Shown here: positions 8,117 through 17,625 of the stretch, one piece after another
How the letters are laid out: every line of letters begins with the position of its first letter
How positions within the stretch are numbered: the first letter of the stretch is position 1
Origin: Ollibium composti
GTDB taxonomy: Bacteria; Pseudomonadota; Alphaproteobacteria; Rhizobiales; Rhizobiaceae
NCBI RefSeq assembly: GCF_004801285.1
Contig: NZ_SSNY01000008.1
Coordinates: 1-64,000, forward strand
Length of the DNA stretch: 64,000 nt
Direction: 5' to 3'
Made by a program: the position numbers and the translations under genes
Notes under the pieces: generated by a model
What the model was told of the DNA's origin: nothing
What the model saw: the letters and a program-made list of their open reading frames with translations, nothing else
Database searches by the model: none

Positions 8117-9031
8117 TCACGACCTCTTCATCTTGGGATCGAGCGCGTCGCGCAGGCCGTCGCCCATGACGTTGATGGCGAGCACGGTGATGAGGATGGC
8201 GAGGCCGGGCAGCGTCACCACCCACCAGGCGCGCAGGATGAACTCGCGCGCCTCGGCCAGCATGGTGCCCCATTCCGGCGTCGGCGGCTGCGCGCCCATG
8301 CCGAGGAAGCCGAGGGCCGCCGCATCGAGGATGGCGTTGGAGAAGGAGAGCGTCGCCTGCACGATCAGCGGCGCCATGCAGTTGGGCAGGATGGTCCTGA
8401 ACATCAGGCGCAGCGGGCCGGCGCCGGCGACGCGGGCGGCAATCACATAGTCGCGCGTCTTTTCAGACATCACCGCCGCGCGCGTCAGGCGCACGAAATG
8501 CGGCTGGTAAACGAGCGCGATGGCGATCATCGCGTTGTCGAGGCCCGGCCCCAGCACCGCCACCAGCGTCAGCGCGAGGAGCAGCGAGGGGAAGGCCAGG
8601 ATGATGTCCATCAGCCGCATGATGACGGTATCGACCCAGCCGCGGAAATAGCCGGCGACGACGCCGATCAGGATGCCGGCGACCAGCGCGATGGCCGTGA
8701 CGACGATGCCGATGAACAGCGAATAGCGTGCGCCGAACAGAAGGCGCGAGAGGATGTCGCGGCCGACCGCGTCGGTGCCGAGCAGGAACTCCCAGCGCCC
8801 GCCGTCCTGCCACACCGGCGGCACCAGCACGGCGTCGCGGTACTGCTGGTAAGGCTCGTGCGGCGCGATCAGCGGCGCCAGAACCGCCACGATGATGAGG
8901 GCAAGGACAAACCACAGGCCGATGACGGCGCCCTTGTTCTCCGAAAAATAGAACCAGAACTCGGCGAGCTGGCGCCGGCGCGGCGACATCTCGTCGAGGG
9001 AGGAAGCGGTCTTGGCGGTCGTGTCAGCCAT
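8117..9031 (-). CDS. dppC: Dipeptide ABC transporter permease DppC
   Basis: A 304-residue inner-membrane permease with an N-terminal OppC_N segment (FWFYFSENKGAVIGLWFVLA), a periplasmic loop (HEPYQQYRDAVLVPP) and five further helices. The EAA-type loop GAGPLRLMFRTILPN contacts the ATPases. ATG 9031 (MADTTAKTAS) is preferred over an 18-codon upstream extension that overlaps dppB and looks non-coding. It is in the dppABCDF operon. Confidence 0.93.
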   Translation of the reverse strand: MADTTAKTASSLDEMSPRRRQLAEFWFYFSENKGAVIGLWFVLALIIVAVLAPLIAPHEPYQQYRDAVLVPPVWQDGGRWEFLLGTDAVGRDILSRLLFGARYSLFIGIVVTAIALVAGILIGVVAGYFRGWVDTVIMRLMDIILAFPSLLLALTLVAVLGPGLDNAMIAIALVYQPHFVRLTRAAVMSEKTRDYVIAARVAGAGPLRLMFRTILPNCMAPLIVQATLSFSNAILDAAALGFLGMGAQPPTPEWGTMLAEAREFILRAWWVVTLPGLAILITVLAINVMGDGLRDALDPKMKRS

Positions 9032-9041
9032 CGTCCTCTCC

Positions 9042-10046
9042 TCAATGCCGGATGCGCGGGTTGACCAGCCCGTAGAGCAGGTCAACGATCAGGTTGACGA
9101 TCATGATGATGGCGGCGATCAGAAGCAGCCCGCCCTGGATGACCGGATAGTCGCGCTTGAACACCGAATCCACCATCCACTTGCCGATGCCCGGCCAGGA
9201 GAAGATCGTCTCGGTCAGGATCGCGCCGGCCAGCATCACGCCCACCTGCAGGCCGATCGTGGTGATGACCGGGATCATGGCGTTGCGCAGCGCATGGATG
9301 CCGACGACGCGGAAGGGCGAAAGGCCCTTGGCGCGGGCGGTGCGCACATAGTCCTCCGACAGCACTTCCAGCATGGCCGAGCGCGTCTGGCGCGCGATGA
9401 CGGCGAGCGGAATGGTGCCGAGCACGATGGTCGGCAGGATGAGGTGGCTGAGCGCGGAGGTGAAGGCGCCCTTCTGGCCCGACAGCAGCGAGTCGATCAG
9501 CATGAAGCCGGTGACGGATGGGAAGAAATAGAGCAGGTCGATGCGGCCCGACACCGGCGTCCAGCGCAATATGCCGGAGAACAGGATGATCAGCAGCAGG
9601 CCCCACCAGAAGATCGGCATCGAGTAGCCGACCAGCGCCGCCCCCATCACCGACTGGTCGAAGAAGGAGCCGCGCTTGATGGCGGCGAAGACGCCGGCCG
9701 GAATGCCGAGCACGATGGCGAAGATGATGGCGCAGACGGAGAGTTCCAGCGTCGCCGGGAACAGCGCGAAGAACTGCTGGATGATCGGTCGCTTGGTGAC
9801 GATGGAGGTGCCGAAGTCGCCCTGCAGGATGCCGCCGATATAGGAAAGGTACTGCACGACCATCGGCCGATCCATGCCGAGTTCGTGCATGATCTGGGTG
9901 TGGCGCGCCGGGTCCATGACGCGTTCGCCCGACATCAGCATGACCGGATCGCCCGGCAAAAGGCGGATGAAGGCGAAGGCGATGATCGAGACCCCGATGA
10001 AGGTGGGGATCAGGACCAGCAGCCGACCGAAGAAGAATTTGAGCAT
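9042..10046 (-). CDS. dppB: Dipeptide ABC transporter permease DppB
   Basis: A 334-residue permease starting MLKFFFGRLLVLIPTFIGVS, with the DppB/OppB hallmark LLPGDPVMLMSGERV and the EAA loop ALRNAMIPVITTIGLQ. It forms the translocation pore with DppC. ATG 10046 matches the family start; the longer open frame upstream runs into the dppA-dppB spacer. The ten-base gap to dppC indicates co-transcription. Confidence 0.94.
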   Translation of the reverse strand: MLKFFFGRLLVLIPTFIGVSIIAFAFIRLLPGDPVMLMSGERVMDPARHTQIMHELGMDRPMVVQYLSYIGGILQGDFGTSIVTKRPIIQQFFALFPATLELSVCAIIFAIVLGIPAGVFAAIKRGSFFDQSVMGAALVGYSMPIFWWGLLLIILFSGILRWTPVSGRIDLLYFFPSVTGFMLIDSLLSGQKGAFTSALSHLILPTIVLGTIPLAVIARQTRSAMLEVLSEDYVRTARAKGLSPFRVVGIHALRNAMIPVITTIGLQVGVMLAGAILTETIFSWPGIGKWMVDSVFKRDYPVIQGGLLLIAAIIMIVNLIVDLLYGLVNPRIRH

Positions 10047-10102
10047 GGATGTCCTATGACATCTCGCCCCGGCCGGAGCAACCGACCAGGGACGGATAAG
10101 CA

Positions 10103-10126
10103 AGCGCCCGGCCGGAGCCGGGCGCT
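10103..10126. promoter_or_regulatory. Intercistronic hairpin between dppA and dppB
   Basis: A perfect 10-bp stem AGCGCCCGGC / GCCGGGCGCT with a four-base loop lies in the 90-base spacer between dppA and dppB. There is no long U-run. Such hairpins commonly protect the 3' end of the binding-protein message or partly attenuate readthrough, giving more binding protein than permease. Confidence 0.6.
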
Positions 10127-10136
10127 GTTTGGAGGA

Positions 10137-11732
10137 TTACTCGGCGATGTCGACGTTGTCGAAGCGATGGATGCCGAGCGGGTCCTGGGTGTAGCCGGTG
10201 ACCTTCTTCGACATCGGCATGAACACCGTCGAGTGGTCGATCGTGGCCCAGGGCGCCTCCTTCTTGAAGACCACCTGCGCCTGCTCGTAGAGCTTGGCGC
10301 GTTCGGCCTGGTCGGAGGTCTGCTTGGCCTTCTTCACCAGATCGTCGAACTCCTTGTTGCACCACTGGGCGCGGTTGTTGCCGCCGACGGCGGTGCAGCC
10401 CAGGAGCGTGTCGAGGAAGTTGTCCGGATCGCCGTTGTCGCCGGTCCAGCCGAGGATGACGGCGCCGTCGCGGTCCTTGTCGGACGAGCGCTTCAGGTAC
10501 TCGGCCCACTCATAGGAGACGATCTCGGCGGTGACGCCGACCTTGGCGAGGTCCGCCTGCATCAGCTCCGCCGCACGGCGGGCGTTCAGCATGTAGGGAC
10601 GCGAAACCGGCATCGCCCAGATCTTCATCTTGAGATCCTTGACGCCGGCCTTCTCCAGCGCGGCCTTGGCCGCGTCGGGGTTGTATTCGTCATCCTTCAC
10701 GTCGTTGTTGTAGGACCACATGGTCGGCGGGATCGGGTTCTTGGCGACCTGCGCCTGGCCCTCGAAGACGGCGTCGACGATCGCCTTCTTGTTGATCGCC
10801 TCGTTCAGCGCGCGGCGCACTTCCGCCTTGTCGAAGGGCGCGACCAGCGTGTTGTAGGCGAGATAGGCGACGTTGAGGCCGGCCTGCTCCTCGACGTTCA
10901 GATCCTTGTTGTCCTTGAGCGCCTGGACGTCAGCCGCGTTCGGATACGGATAGATCTGGCATTCGCCGGCTTCCAGCTTCTGCCGGCGCACCGAGGCGTC
11001 GGTGGTGATGGCGAAGACGAGATCATCGATCTTCGGCTTGCCGTTCCAGTAGCTGTCATTGGCCTTGTAGCGGATCGCCGCATCCGGCTGGTAGGCGACG
11101 AAGGTGAAGGGGCCGGTGCCCAGCGGCTGCTGGTTCATCTGCTCCATCTTGCCGTCGGCGGCCAGCTTGTCGGCATATTCCTTCGACAGGATCGAGGCGA
11201 AGTCCATGCCGAGGTCGGCCATGAACGGCGCCTCGGGATGGTTCAGCACGAACTTGACGGTGTGGTCGTCGACCTTCTCTATTCCCTTGATGAGGTCGGG
11301 GAAGCCCATGCCGGCCGAATATTCCCAGGAAGCGCCGGCGACATACTTGTTCCACGGATTGTCGGCCTTGAGCTGGCGCTCGAAGGAGTAGATCACGTCG
11401 TCGGCGTTGAACTCGCGCGTCGGCGTGAAGAAGTCGGTGGTCTGGAACTTGACGCCCTGGCGCAGCTTGAAGGTGTATTCCAGGCCGTCATCGGAAATCG
11501 TCCAGCTCTCGGCGAGGCCGGGCTCGAGCTCGGTGGAGCCGTGCTTGAACTCGACGAGGCGGTTGTAGACCGTGCGCGAGGACGCATCGAACGTCGTGCC
11601 GGCGGTGTAGAGGCCGGGGTCGAAGCCTTCCGGCGACCCTTCCGAACAGTAGACCAGCGTCTTTGCGTTGGCCACGCCTCCCAGCACCGTTGCGGCCAGC
11701 AACGCAGCCGCAAAAGCCATTTTCTTTTTCAT
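10137..11732 (-). CDS. dppA: Dipeptide-binding periplasmic protein DppA
   Basis: A 531-residue SBP_bac_5 protein. The signal peptide is residues 1-23 (cleavage ANA/KTLV). The mature start KTLVYCSEGSPEGFDPGLYT and later blocks (MDFASILSKEYAD, GTGPF, IPPTMW, GWTGDNGDPDNF) closely follow Escherichia coli DppA. It captures di- and tripeptides, and in enterics also haem and 5-aminolevulinate, for DppBCDF. ATG 11732 has an AGGGAG ribosome binding site. The frame stays open for some 700 bases upstream, but that stretch is intergenic and antisense sequence. Confidence 0.95.
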   Translation of the reverse strand: MKKKMAFAAALLAATVLGGVANAKTLVYCSEGSPEGFDPGLYTAGTTFDASSRTVYNRLVEFKHGSTELEPGLAESWTISDDGLEYTFKLRQGVKFQTTDFFTPTREFNADDVIYSFERQLKADNPWNKYVAGASWEYSAGMGFPDLIKGIEKVDDHTVKFVLNHPEAPFMADLGMDFASILSKEYADKLAADGKMEQMNQQPLGTGPFTFVAYQPDAAIRYKANDSYWNGKPKIDDLVFAITTDASVRRQKLEAGECQIYPYPNAADVQALKDNKDLNVEEQAGLNVAYLAYNTLVAPFDKAEVRRALNEAINKKAIVDAVFEGQAQVAKNPIPPTMWSYNNDVKDDEYNPDAAKAALEKAGVKDLKMKIWAMPVSRPYMLNARRAAELMQADLAKVGVTAEIVSYEWAEYLKRSSDKDRDGAVILGWTGDNGDPDNFLDTLLGCTAVGGNNRAQWCNKEFDDLVKKAKQTSDQAERAKLYEQAQVVFKKEAPWATIDHSTVFMPMSKKVTGYTQDPLGIHRFDNVDIAE

Positions 11733-12156
11733 TGAGAACTCCCTGAAGTTTTTCCAAGCCCCTCTATCAGGCTCGCGGAGGCCGCATATAAGCATCGTTT
11801 TCAAAGCTTTGGAACACCCAGTTTGCTTACCGCACGGCATGCGGAACGACGTTCCAAGAAAAGCCATATTCTTAGCAAAACCGTTCCTCGTCGAATATAT
11901 CACGCAGTTTTCATGGCTGTCTTTTTCGCGTGATAAGCAAAATTTTCTCCGCCTTTCCTGCCTACCGACAGCGCCGGCGAAACCTGCGCCCGACCGCATC
12001 CGCGACGAAAGACGCGGTGCGACGAATTCCTTGCCGGCCTGCCCTTGGGGCAAGACTTGCGCAGCTTTGGGATTGTCGCGATAGATAGTCCGCAAGGATG
12101 CGAGGCTGGCAAATCCCGGCCCCGCATCCACCGGGACACCTATCGGGGAGGAGCAG
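11733..12156. promoter_or_regulatory. Divergent intergenic region, dppA / acyl-CoA ligase
   Basis: A 424-base, comparatively AT-rich spacer between divergent genes, so it should hold both promoters. A palindrome GGAACG-A-CGTTCC is at 11843-11855, about 110 bases before dppA, with another GGAAC half-site near 11810. I could not fix -35/-10 boxes with confidence. The acyl-CoA ligase ribosome binding site (GGGGAGGAG) is at 12145-12153. Confidence 0.4.
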
Positions 12157-14094
12157 GTGGCGAAGTCAGCCGGCACGACGGCCAGGAAGAAGGCGGCGGA
12201 CACAAAAAGGCAGGCAGGCGCCAAGCCGGCGACGGATGCCAAGCCGGCAGTCGCAAAGCGGACGGCCGCCAAGCCGGCGGCGAAAGCCGCAGCCAAGCCT
12301 GTCGCCTCCGCCAAGGCGAAGGCTGCGCCGGTCGCCGCGCGCAAGCAGGCGGCGCAGACAGCACCCAAGGCCCGGACGGCGCCCAAGTCGTTGCCGAAGG
12401 CAAGCGCTGCCATCGCATCGGGAGAGGCGGCCAAGCCGTGGCTGGCGAGCTATCCGGACATCATCCCGGCCGAGATCGGCCCGCTGCCCGCGTCCTCGAT
12501 CGGCGCGCTTCTGGTGGAGGCCTGCCAGCGTTTCGCCAGCCGCCCGGCCTTCACCTGCATGGACAAGACCATCAGCTACGCCGAGACGGAGCGGCTGTCG
12601 GCCGATTTCGGCGCCTTCCTGCAATCGCGCGGTCTGGCGAAGGGCGCGCGCGTCGCCATCATGATGCCGAACACGCTGCAATATCCGGTGGCGATGATGG
12701 CGGTGCTCAGGGCCGGCTACGTCGTGGTCAACGTCAACCCCCTCTACACGCCGCGCGAACTGGAACACCAGTTGAAGGATTCCGGCGCCGAAGCCATCGT
12801 CATCCTGGAGAACTTCGCCTCGACCTTGCAGTCCGTGGTGGCCAAGACGGCGGTGAAGACCGTCGTCGTCGCCTCGCTCGGCGAAATGCTGGGTGGACTG
12901 AAGGGGACGATCGTCAATTTCGTCGTGCGGCGGGTGAAGAAGCTGGTGCCGGCGTGGTCGCTGCCCGGCCATATAAAGTTCGCCGCCGCGCTCAAAGCCG
13001 GACGCGCCGGCACCTTCATGCCGGCCGAGGTGTCGGCCGACGATGTCGCCTTCCTGCAATATACCGGCGGCACGACGGGCGTTTCCAAGGGCGCGACGCT
13101 GCTCCACCGCAACGTGCTGGCCAACGTGGCGCAGAACGCGCTGTGGGTGGAAACGGCCTTCATCAAGCGGCCGCGGCCGGCCAACCTCGTCTATGTCTGC
13201 CCGCTGCCGCTCTATCACATCTACGCGCTGACGGTGAACGCGCTGATGGGCATGCAGCAGGGCGCGCAGAACCTGCTCATCACCAACCCGCGCGACATTC
13301 CGGGTTTCGTCAAGGAACTGGCGAAGTACAAGGTCAACATCTTCCCCGGCCTCAACACGCTGTTCAACGCGCTGCTCAACAACGAGGATTTCCGCAAGCT
13401 GGACTTCAGGCCGCTGGTGCTGACCTTCGCCGGCGGCATGGCCGCACAGAAATCCGTCGCCGACCGCTGGAAGGAACTGACCGGCTGTATGATCTCGGAG
13501 GGCTACGGCCTGTCGGAGACCTCGCCGGTGGCGACCGCCAACCGCTTCGATGCAGACGCCTTCACGGGCACCATCGGCCTGCCGCTGCCTTCCACCGAAC
13601 TCTCGATCCGCGACGACGACGGCGAACCGGTGCCGCTCGGCGAAGTCGGCGAGATCTGCATCCGCGGGCCGCAAGTGATGGCCGGCTATTGGCAGCGGCC
13701 CGACGAGACGGCCAAGGTGATGACCGCCGACGGCTTCTTCAAGACCGGCGACATGGGTTTCATGGACCCGCAGGGCTACACCAAGATCGTCGACCGCAAG
13801 AAGGACATGATCCTGGTCTCGGGCTTCAACGTCTATCCGAACGAGCTGGAGGAAGTGGCGGCGCAGCACCCCGGCGTGCTGGAAGTGGCGGCCATCGGCG
13901 TGCCGGACGAGAAGTCCGGCGAGGTGCCGAAGCTTTTCGTCGTCAGGAAGGACCCGGCGCTGACCGAAGCCGACCTGCTCGCCTTCTGCCGCGAGCGGCT
14001 GACCGGCTACAAGCGCCCGCGCCACGTCGAGTTCCGCACCGAACTGCCGAAGACCAATGTCGGCAAGATCCTGCGGCGGCAGCTGCGGGGGTGA
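12157..14094 (+). CDS. fadD: Long-chain acyl-CoA ligase with Lys/Ala-rich N-terminal extension
   Basis: A 645-residue adenylate-forming enzyme converting fatty acids to acyl-CoA (ATP to AMP + PPi). Visible motifs: phosphate loop YTGGTTGVSKGA at 302-313, EGYGLSETSP, KTGDMGF and DRKKDMILVSGFNVYPNELEE, and the catalytic lysine near the end (TNVGKILRR). Residues 1-90 are a histone-H1-like Ala/Lys/Pro tract absent from ordinary FadD, which starts near WLASYPD. The GTG start at 12157 is chosen because a strong GGGGAGGAG site precedes it and no comparable start lies after the tract. The gene symbol is by family and function only. Confidence 0.88.
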   Translation: MAKSAGTTARKKAADTKRQAGAKPATDAKPAVAKRTAAKPAAKAAAKPVASAKAKAAPVAARKQAAQTAPKARTAPKSLPKASAAIASGEAAKPWLASYPDIIPAEIGPLPASSIGALLVEACQRFASRPAFTCMDKTISYAETERLSADFGAFLQSRGLAKGARVAIMMPNTLQYPVAMMAVLRAGYVVVNVNPLYTPRELEHQLKDSGAEAIVILENFASTLQSVVAKTAVKTVVVASLGEMLGGLKGTIVNFVVRRVKKLVPAWSLPGHIKFAAALKAGRAGTFMPAEVSADDVAFLQYTGGTTGVSKGATLLHRNVLANVAQNALWVETAFIKRPRPANLVYVCPLPLYHIYALTVNALMGMQQGAQNLLITNPRDIPGFVKELAKYKVNIFPGLNTLFNALLNNEDFRKLDFRPLVLTFAGGMAAQKSVADRWKELTGCMISEGYGLSETSPVATANRFDADAFTGTIGLPLPSTELSIRDDDGEPVPLGEVGEICIRGPQVMAGYWQRPDETAKVMTADGFFKTGDMGFMDPQGYTKIVDRKKDMILVSGFNVYPNELEEVAAQHPGVLEVAAIGVPDEKSGEVPKLFVVRKDPALTEADLLAFCRERLTGYKRPRHVEFRTELPKTNVGKILRRQLRG

Positions 14095-14182
14095 GGATTG
14101 GGGGGCGGGGCTGTCATATACGGAATTTTTTCAGGCCCTGCGCGTACTTCCTCCTGAAGGCAAGGGCATCACATAGGTGTTT

Positions 14183-14324
14183 CCCCCTCTCCGTCTCGGG
14201 CTACGCCCGAGCCACCTCTCCCCCACTTCGTGAGGGCGAGGATGGGCGCCAAGCCTGCGACCGGCCTATCCTCTCCACCCGGAACGGGGGGAGAGGTGGC
14301 GCGCGTAGCGCGACGGAGAGGGGG
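14183..14324. repeat. Palindromic repeat, family B
   Basis: The 299-base spacer between the acyl-CoA ligase and truA holds a 142-base imperfect inverted repeat. Its outer arms are CCCCTCTCCGTC...CCACCTCTCCCCC and the complementary GGGGGAGAGGTGG...GACGGAGAGGGG, with an inner hairpin pair (CGGGCTACGCCCG). The same family occurs at 18921-19060 and, disrupted, at 34392-34634. No gene is seen in the rest of the spacer. Confidence 0.85.
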
Positions 14325-14393
14325 CTACGCCATATGCGATAACACTGCCGTGTAAGGACGGGGTACCGCGACAGGCCCAGCTGGCAAACTGCC

Positions 14394-15137
14394 TCAATAA
14401 TTCACACTAACCAGAAACAGCCCGTCCGGCGGCGCGACCTGGCCGCAGGCGGCGCGGTCGCGGGCGTCAAGCGCGGCCTTCAGGTCGGCGGACGTCCATG
14501 CGCCCTCGCCGACCTTCTTCAGAGAACCGACCATGGAGCGGACCTGGTTATGCAGGAAGGAACGCGCCGAGGCAAAGACCTCAATCGTATCGCCGCTGCG
14601 CATCACATCCAGCCGGTCGAGCGTGCGCAGCGGACTGTTGGCCTGGCATTGCGCCGAGCGGAAGGTGGTGAAGTCGTGCCGGCCGAGAAGTTGTTTCGCC
14701 GCCGCATCCATGGCCTCTGCATCAAGGCGCTTCGGCACCCACCACACCTTGCCCTTGTCCAGCGCCGGCGGGGCGCGGCGGTTGGCGATGCGGTAGACGT
14801 AGTGCCGGGCCCTGGCCGAGAAGCGGGCGTCGAAATCCTCGGTGACGACGCTTGCGGCAAGGACGGCGACGCGCTCGCCGGCCTGTTGCAAATGCGCATT
14901 GACGGCGTCGCGCACCGTATCCGGCCGCCAGTCCTTCATGAGGTCGATATGGGCGACCTGACCGGTGGCATGGACGCCGGCATCGGTTCGGCCGGCGCCG
15001 CGCAAGGTCACCGCCTCGCCGCAGAACTTTTCCAGCGCCTGCTCGATGGCCGCCTGCACCGAATGCTGACCGGCCTGCCGCTGCCAGCCGGCATAGGGGC
15101 CGCCGTCATATTCGATGTCGAGGCGGAAGCGCGGCAT
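14394..15137 (-). CDS. truA: tRNA pseudouridine synthase A (tRNA U38-40)
   Basis: A 247-residue TruA that isomerises uridines 38-40 in the anticodon arm. The catalytic aspartate is D52 in [23 protein letters not shown] near the N-terminus and [12 protein letters not shown] near the C-terminus are family blocks. It is downstream of fmt and a GNAT gene on the same strand, matching the common rhizobial def/fmt/truA neighbourhood, so it is probably co-transcribed with them. Confidence 0.96.
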   Translation of the reverse strand: MPRFRLDIEYDGGPYAGWQRQAGQHSVQAAIEQALEKFCGEAVTLRGAGRTDAGVHATGQVAHIDLMKDWRPDTVRDAVNAHLQQAGERVAVLAASVVTEDFDARFSARARHYVYRIANRRAPPALDKGKVWWVPKRLDAEAMDAAAKQLLGRHDFTTFRSAQCQANSPLRTLDRLDVMRSGDTIEVFASARSFLHNQVRSMVGSLKKVGEGAWTSADLKAALDARDRAACGQVAPPDGLFLVSVNY

Positions 15138-15149
15138 CCGGAAAAGGGA

Positions 15150-15656
15150 TCAGGCAGCCAGCGCGGAGAAGGCCGGCGCGTAGACCAGTTGCCCGCCTTC
15201 CGGCGCCTCACCCCAGGCCAGCGCCTGCAAGGCCTCGCCCTGGTAATCGCTGTCGAAGCCGGCGGCGCGCTGATGGCTGTAGCCGAAGCGGCCGTAATAG
15301 GCCGGGTCGCCGAGCACGATGGCGAGCTTCTCGCCCGCCTCCTTCAGCCTGAGATGCGCCTCGCGCACCAGAGCGCCGCCGATGCCGGTGCCGTGGAAGG
15401 ACGGCTCGACCGCCAGCGGCGCCAGCGCCACGGCGGGGAAAGACTTGCCGCCGTTGCTGACGGCGAGCCGCGAAAACAGGATGTGGCCGACCACCTGGCC
15501 CTCGTCCACCGCGACCAGTTCCAGCACCGTATCGCCGCCGCCGACCAGCGCGTCGACAAGACCCGCCTCCGCCTGCTGGCCGAAGGCATGTTCCTCGACG
15601 AGGCGGATCGCCTCGCGGTCGCGCGGCGTGGCCGCGCGGATCGACATCATGCTCAT
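15150..15656 (-). CDS. GNAT-family N-acetyltransferase (YhbS-like)
   Basis: A 168-residue GNAT. The acetyl-CoA-binding region is [29 protein letters not shown]; motifs C/D lie at [10 protein letters not shown] and the C-terminal block is [16 protein letters not shown], typical of the YhbS subgroup. The acceptor is unknown. ATG 15656 overlaps the fmt stop (ATGA), and 12 bases separate it from truA, so it is a coupled middle gene of fmt-GNAT-truA. Confidence 0.85.
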   Translation of the reverse strand: MSMMSIRAATPRDREAIRLVEEHAFGQQAEAGLVDALVGGGDTVLELVAVDEGQVVGHILFSRLAVSNGGKSFPAVALAPLAVEPSFHGTGIGGALVREAHLRLKEAGEKLAIVLGDPAYYGRFGYSHQRAAGFDSDYQGEALQALAWGEAPEGGQLVYAPAFSALAA

Positions 15657-16594
15657 GACAGTCTCGTTCCTTTTTCCAGTCTCGTGCCGCGCAGGAAATC
15701 GTCGGCGGCTGCGGGCTTGCCACCCGCTCTTTGCACTTCGGTGAGCCTTACGGCGCCGTTGCCGCAGGCGACCGTCAGCTGCCCATCCAGGATCTCGCCC
15801 GGCTCGCCGGCCTGCATCCCGTCCGCCAGCGTCGAGCGCAGCAGCTTCAGCCGCTCCGGCTTGCCGCCGACAAGAGCCTCGCACCATGCGCCGGGGAACG
15901 GCGACAGGCCGCGAATGGCGTTGTGAACCCCCGTCGACGGCCGGGTCCAATCAATGCGGGTTTCGCCTTTATCGATCTTTTTTGCGTAGGTCACGCCTTC
16001 TTTTGACTGTTCGGTAAAAGAAAGCGCGCCGGTTTCAAGCCGCCGAAGCGCCTCGACCATCAGCGCGGCGCCTGCGTCCATCAGGCGATCGTGCAGGTCG
16101 CCGGCGGTCATGTCGGCACGAATAACCACTTTTTCAACCAGCCCGACCGGACCGGTGTCCAGCCCCTCCTCCATCTTCATCACCATCATGCCGGTCTCGA
16201 CGTCGCCGGCCATGATGGCGCGCTGGATGGGGGCGGCGCCGCGCCAGCGCGGCAGAAGCGAGGCATGGCCGTTGAGGCAGCCGAGACGGGGCGCGTCCAG
16301 CACCGGCTTCGGCAACAGAAGGCCATAGGCGACGACGACGGCGACGTCGGCGTTCAGCGCGGCGAAGGCCTGCTGCTCGGCCTCGCCCTTCAGCGAGACG
16401 GGCGTTCGCACCTCGACGCCCAGCCGCTCGGCCTCGCGCTGTACCGGCGACGGCGTCAGTTCCAGCCCGCGCCGGCCGGCGGCGCGCGGCGGCTGCGTGT
16501 AGACGGCGGCGATCTCGTGACCGGCCCCGGCCAGCGCGCGCAAGGTCGGCACCGAGAAATCGGGCGTGCCCATGAAGACGATGCGAAGCGGCAT
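15653..16594 (-). CDS. fmt: Methionyl-tRNA formyltransferase
   Basis: A 313-residue enzyme formylating initiator Met-tRNA from 10-formyl-THF. It starts [18 protein letters not shown] and contains the formyltransferase signature [20 protein letters not shown] (usually N-x-H-x-SLLP) and the C-terminal OB domain. ATG 16594 is preferred because the 17 upstream codons are not family-like. It overlaps the GNAT gene by 4 bases. Its partner def lies 400 bases upstream, separated by a small opposite-strand ORF. Confidence 0.96.
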   Translation of the reverse strand: MPLRIVFMGTPDFSVPTLRALAGAGHEIAAVYTQPPRAAGRRGLELTPSPVQREAERLGVEVRTPVSLKGEAEQQAFAALNADVAVVVAYGLLLPKPVLDAPRLGCLNGHASLLPRWRGAAPIQRAIMAGDVETGMMVMKMEEGLDTGPVGLVEKVVIRADMTAGDLHDRLMDAGAALMVEALRRLETGALSFTEQSKEGVTYAKKIDKGETRIDWTRPSTGVHNAIRGLSPFPGAWCEALVGGKPERLKLLRSTLADGMQAGEPGEILDGQLTVACGNGAVRLTEVQRAGGKPAAADDFLRGTRLEKGTRLS

Positions 16595-16752
16595 TTCTCT
16601 CCCCGGCTTCGATCCGGTGGGGACGGTTTGAACGGCTTTCCACACCCCGGGTCAAGCCGCTGGCGAGAAATGGCAGGAACCTGCGTGCGACTTATCCACG
16701 GTCCTCTGCACGGCCTTACCCTCAAGGCATCCGATATCGAAGGAGTTGCGCC

Positions 16753-16992
16753 ATGGGCAAGCAGCGCGAATCTCGTCCTGCCCTGCATTCCGCCATCGCA
16801 GGCGTGGAAGCACGTGACACACAATACAGGGCCGGCGTCGCCGAGACGGTCCGGCATCGCACATTGGTGCTGCGCATCCGGCCGCTCGGCCTGTGGATGG
16901 TGGTGGCGCTGGCACTGGCGCCGAGCCTATGGCCATGGCTTGTCGCCCTTGGCCGGCTCGGGCTGCAATGGCTGGCGGCGATCCTGTCGTGA
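16753..16992 (+). CDS. Small putative membrane protein between fmt and def
   Basis: A 79-residue ORF: a charged N-terminal half (residues 1-40) then a hydrophobic Trp/Leu-rich C-terminus (LWMVVALALAPSLWPWLVAL ... LQWLAAILS) that would make one or two membrane passes. A good ribosome binding site (AAGGAG, 7 bases before ATG) and GC-rich third codon positions argue that it is real. It lies head-on between fmt and def and stops 7 bases before the def stop. No family recognised. Confidence 0.6.
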   Translation: MGKQRESRPALHSAIAGVEARDTQYRAGVAETVRHRTLVLRIRPLGLWMVVALALAPSLWPWLVALGRLGLQWLAAILS

Positions 16993-16999
16993 GGCCGGA

Positions 17000-17530
17000 T
17001 CACCCCACCAGGCGGCCGGGGGCCTTGTCCTTGGCCAGTTTGCGGAACTTCTTCACCACCATGTCGCGCTTCAGCTTGGAGATATGGTCGATGAACAGGA
17101 CCCCGTTCAGGTGGTCGATCTCGTGCTGGAGACAGGTCGCCATCAGCCCCTCGGCCATGATCTCCTGCTCCTTGCCGTCGCGGTCGAGATATTTCACCCG
17201 GACCGAGGCCGGGCGCTCGACCTCGGCATAATAGTCCGGGATCGACAGGCACCCCTCCTCGTAGACCGAGCGGGCGTCGGCGCTTTCGAGGATTTCCGGG
17301 TTGATGAAGACATGCGGCGCGGGCGTCTCGTCTTCCTTGGCGAGGTCGATGACCAGCAGCCTGAGCGGCTCGCCGATCTGGATGGCCGCCAGCCCGATGC
17401 CGGGCGCGTCGTACATCGTTTCCAGCATGTCGTCGGCGAGTTGCCTGAGCGGCGCGTCGACGCGCTCCACCGGCTTGGAAAGCTGGCGCAACACGGGATC
17501 GGGAAGGATGATGAGCGGCTTGATCGACAT
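17000..17530 (-). CDS. def: Peptide deformylase
   Basis: A 176-residue type I deformylase removing the N-formyl group from nascent chains. All three metal motifs are present: GIGLAAIQ (44-51), EGCLS (92-96, ligand C94) and HEIDH (136-140, ligands H136 and H140, catalytic E137). ATG 17530 follows a GTGAGG site; an in-frame GTG three codons upstream is that site itself. It acts in the same formyl-methionine cycle as fmt. Confidence 0.96.
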   Translation of the reverse strand: MSIKPLIILPDPVLRQLSKPVERVDAPLRQLADDMLETMYDAPGIGLAAIQIGEPLRLLVIDLAKEDETPAPHVFINPEILESADARSVYEEGCLSIPDYYAEVERPASVRVKYLDRDGKEQEIMAEGLMATCLQHEIDHLNGVLFIDHISKLKRDMVVKKFRKLAKDKAPGRLVG

Positions 17531-17625
17531 GCGCCTCACCTAAGACCTCGGCTGGCGAGCGTCAACGGCAATGATTGTTCACGTTTTGATCTTTCGACAC
17601 CGGGCGAATCGTCTATGCTGGCGCA

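Noticed and set aside
9012..11735. 907-codon open frame antisense to dppB and dppA
   Set aside because: Its translation is Gln/His/Arg/Asp-rich low-complexity typical of the reverse strand of GC-rich genes, while the minus strand encodes textbook Dpp proteins.
11733..12434. N-terminal extension fusing intergenic sequence to DppA
   Set aside because: DppA has a normal signal peptide and ribosome binding site at 11732; the extension is translated spacer and antisense of the acyl-CoA ligase gene.
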